The notes under the pieces were generated by a model. That model was not told where the DNA came from. It saw nothing but the letters and a program-made list of their open reading frames with translations, and did no database searches. From positions 31,664 to 45,235 of the forward strand of contig DMEU01000005.1 in the NCBI GenBank assembly GCA_003451585.1: a DNA stretch of 13,572 nt, given 5' to 3'. Shown piece after piece: positions 13,423-13,572 of the stretch. Each line of letters begins with the position of its first letter. The stretch's first letter is position 1. The position numbers and the translations under genes are program-made. Source of the DNA: Candidatus Omnitrophota bacterium. GTDB taxonomy: Bacteria > Omnitrophota > Gorgyraeia > Velamenicoccales > Velamenicoccaceae.

Positions 13423-13505
13423 GTTTTATTTTTTACATTTACTCGTATAGCCTCTTACCGGGCCGCCAGTCAGGCTCGTTCCTAACATCCCCGCCCCATC
13501 TACAG
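13423..13505 (-). promoter_or_regulatory. Upstream region of the lipM-lipA operon
   Basis: Read on the minus strand, CTGACT and TATACG lie 18 bp apart about 60 and 30 bp before the lipM ATG and form a moderate promoter. Closer to the gene, TGTAAAAAATAAAAC immediately precedes the ATG. Its TGTAAAA part occurs at exactly the same distance from the ispH ATG and could be a -10 box giving a leaderless mRNA. The two predictions are alternatives. No terminator is seen. Confidence 0.35.
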
Positions 13506-13572
13506 CTACTCGAGCCTCCTAAGCCGCTTCCAGCATTTTTTCCGCTCCGGGTGTCCTTTTACCTTCGGCACG
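13506..13572 (-). CDS. Possible C-terminal end of another minus-strand gene
   Basis: On the minus strand, an open frame enters from the right edge and reads 21 codons ending in KGHPERKKCWKRLRRLE before TAG (13508-13506). The basic, protein-like composition and position upstream of lipM fit the tail of a gene, but it is too short to identify, and noncoding sequence is equally possible. Confidence 0.3.
   Translation of the reverse strand, partial: VPKVKGHPERKKCWKRLRRLE

Noticed and set aside
13423..13572. Structured noncoding RNA (RNase P RNA, SRP RNA or tmRNA) at the right edge.
   Set aside because: The sequence is GC-rich with short complementary pieces, but I found none of the conserved core motifs of these RNAs and no long stem.
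1..13572. CRISPR array, insertion sequence, phage or defence genes.
   Set aside because: No regularly spaced repeats, transposase, terminal inverted repeats or known defence domains are visible. Apart from the methyltransferase remnant the genes look like intact core or lineage genes.

Overview
The window looks like chromosomal DNA of a Gram-negative-type bacterium with about 50% GC, very probably an uncultivated lineage. The signs are several secreted or membrane-anchored TPR proteins, a TMTC-like multi-spanning protein with a C-terminal TPR domain, an ABC-F protein whose second half resembles the Bacteroidota/PVC type, and LipM-type rather than LipB-type lipoate assembly. Omnitrophota or another PVC-related phylum is my best guess. 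It rests on recollection of similar proteins, not on a search.

Layout. (1) Positions 1-56 are the 3' part of an initiator tRNA(fMet), followed by two hairpins; the second is a strong, symmetric terminator. Immediately after it lies a methyltransferase that has lost its SAM-binding N-terminal half. (2) Positions 507-6424 form a plus-strand block of translation-machinery genes: a good sigma70-type promoter and structured leader, typA/bipA, uup, a second promoter with a leader hairpin, a ybiT-type ABC-F gene and a small stand-alone Smr-domain gene. All four products belong to families that act on ribosomes or ribosome-associated RNA. (3) Positions 6446-8797 encode a large polytopic TMTC-like/TPR protein and a small secreted protein of unknown function. 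(4) ispH (isoprenoid synthesis) is on the minus strand at 8804-9643. It shares an 81-bp divergent promoter region with a secreted TPR protein (9725-10615). (5) Positions 10642-11782 hold a promoter followed by a two-gene unit: a membrane-anchored coiled-coil protein with a Pro/Ala/Glu tail and another secreted TPR protein. (6) lipA and an overlapping upstream lipM-like octanoyltransferase gene lie on the minus strand at 11772-13422. lipA overlaps the convergent TPR gene by 11 bp. The last 150 bp hold the lipM upstream region and possibly the tail of another minus-strand gene.

How the genes fit together. The typA-uup-ybiT-smr run is the most interesting unit. A ribosome-binding GTPase, two ribosomal E-site ATPases of different subfamilies and a domain used by collision-triggered nucleases sit side by side, which suggests a translation-stress or stalled-ribosome module. 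The lipM-lipA pair is enough for de novo lipoyl assembly on at least one acceptor protein. The remaining genes are envelope genes of unresolved function.

A second theme is start-site architecture. Several genes that appear to head transcripts (6446, ispH, 9725, the lipM-like gene) lack a Shine-Dalgarno sequence but carry a -10-like box 6-9 nt before the ATG. Most genes with an upstream leader or in internal operon positions (4485, 6110, 8294, 10747, 11216, lipA) have recognisable Shine-Dalgarno sequences. This suggests leaderless transcripts, although typA and uup fit neither pattern.
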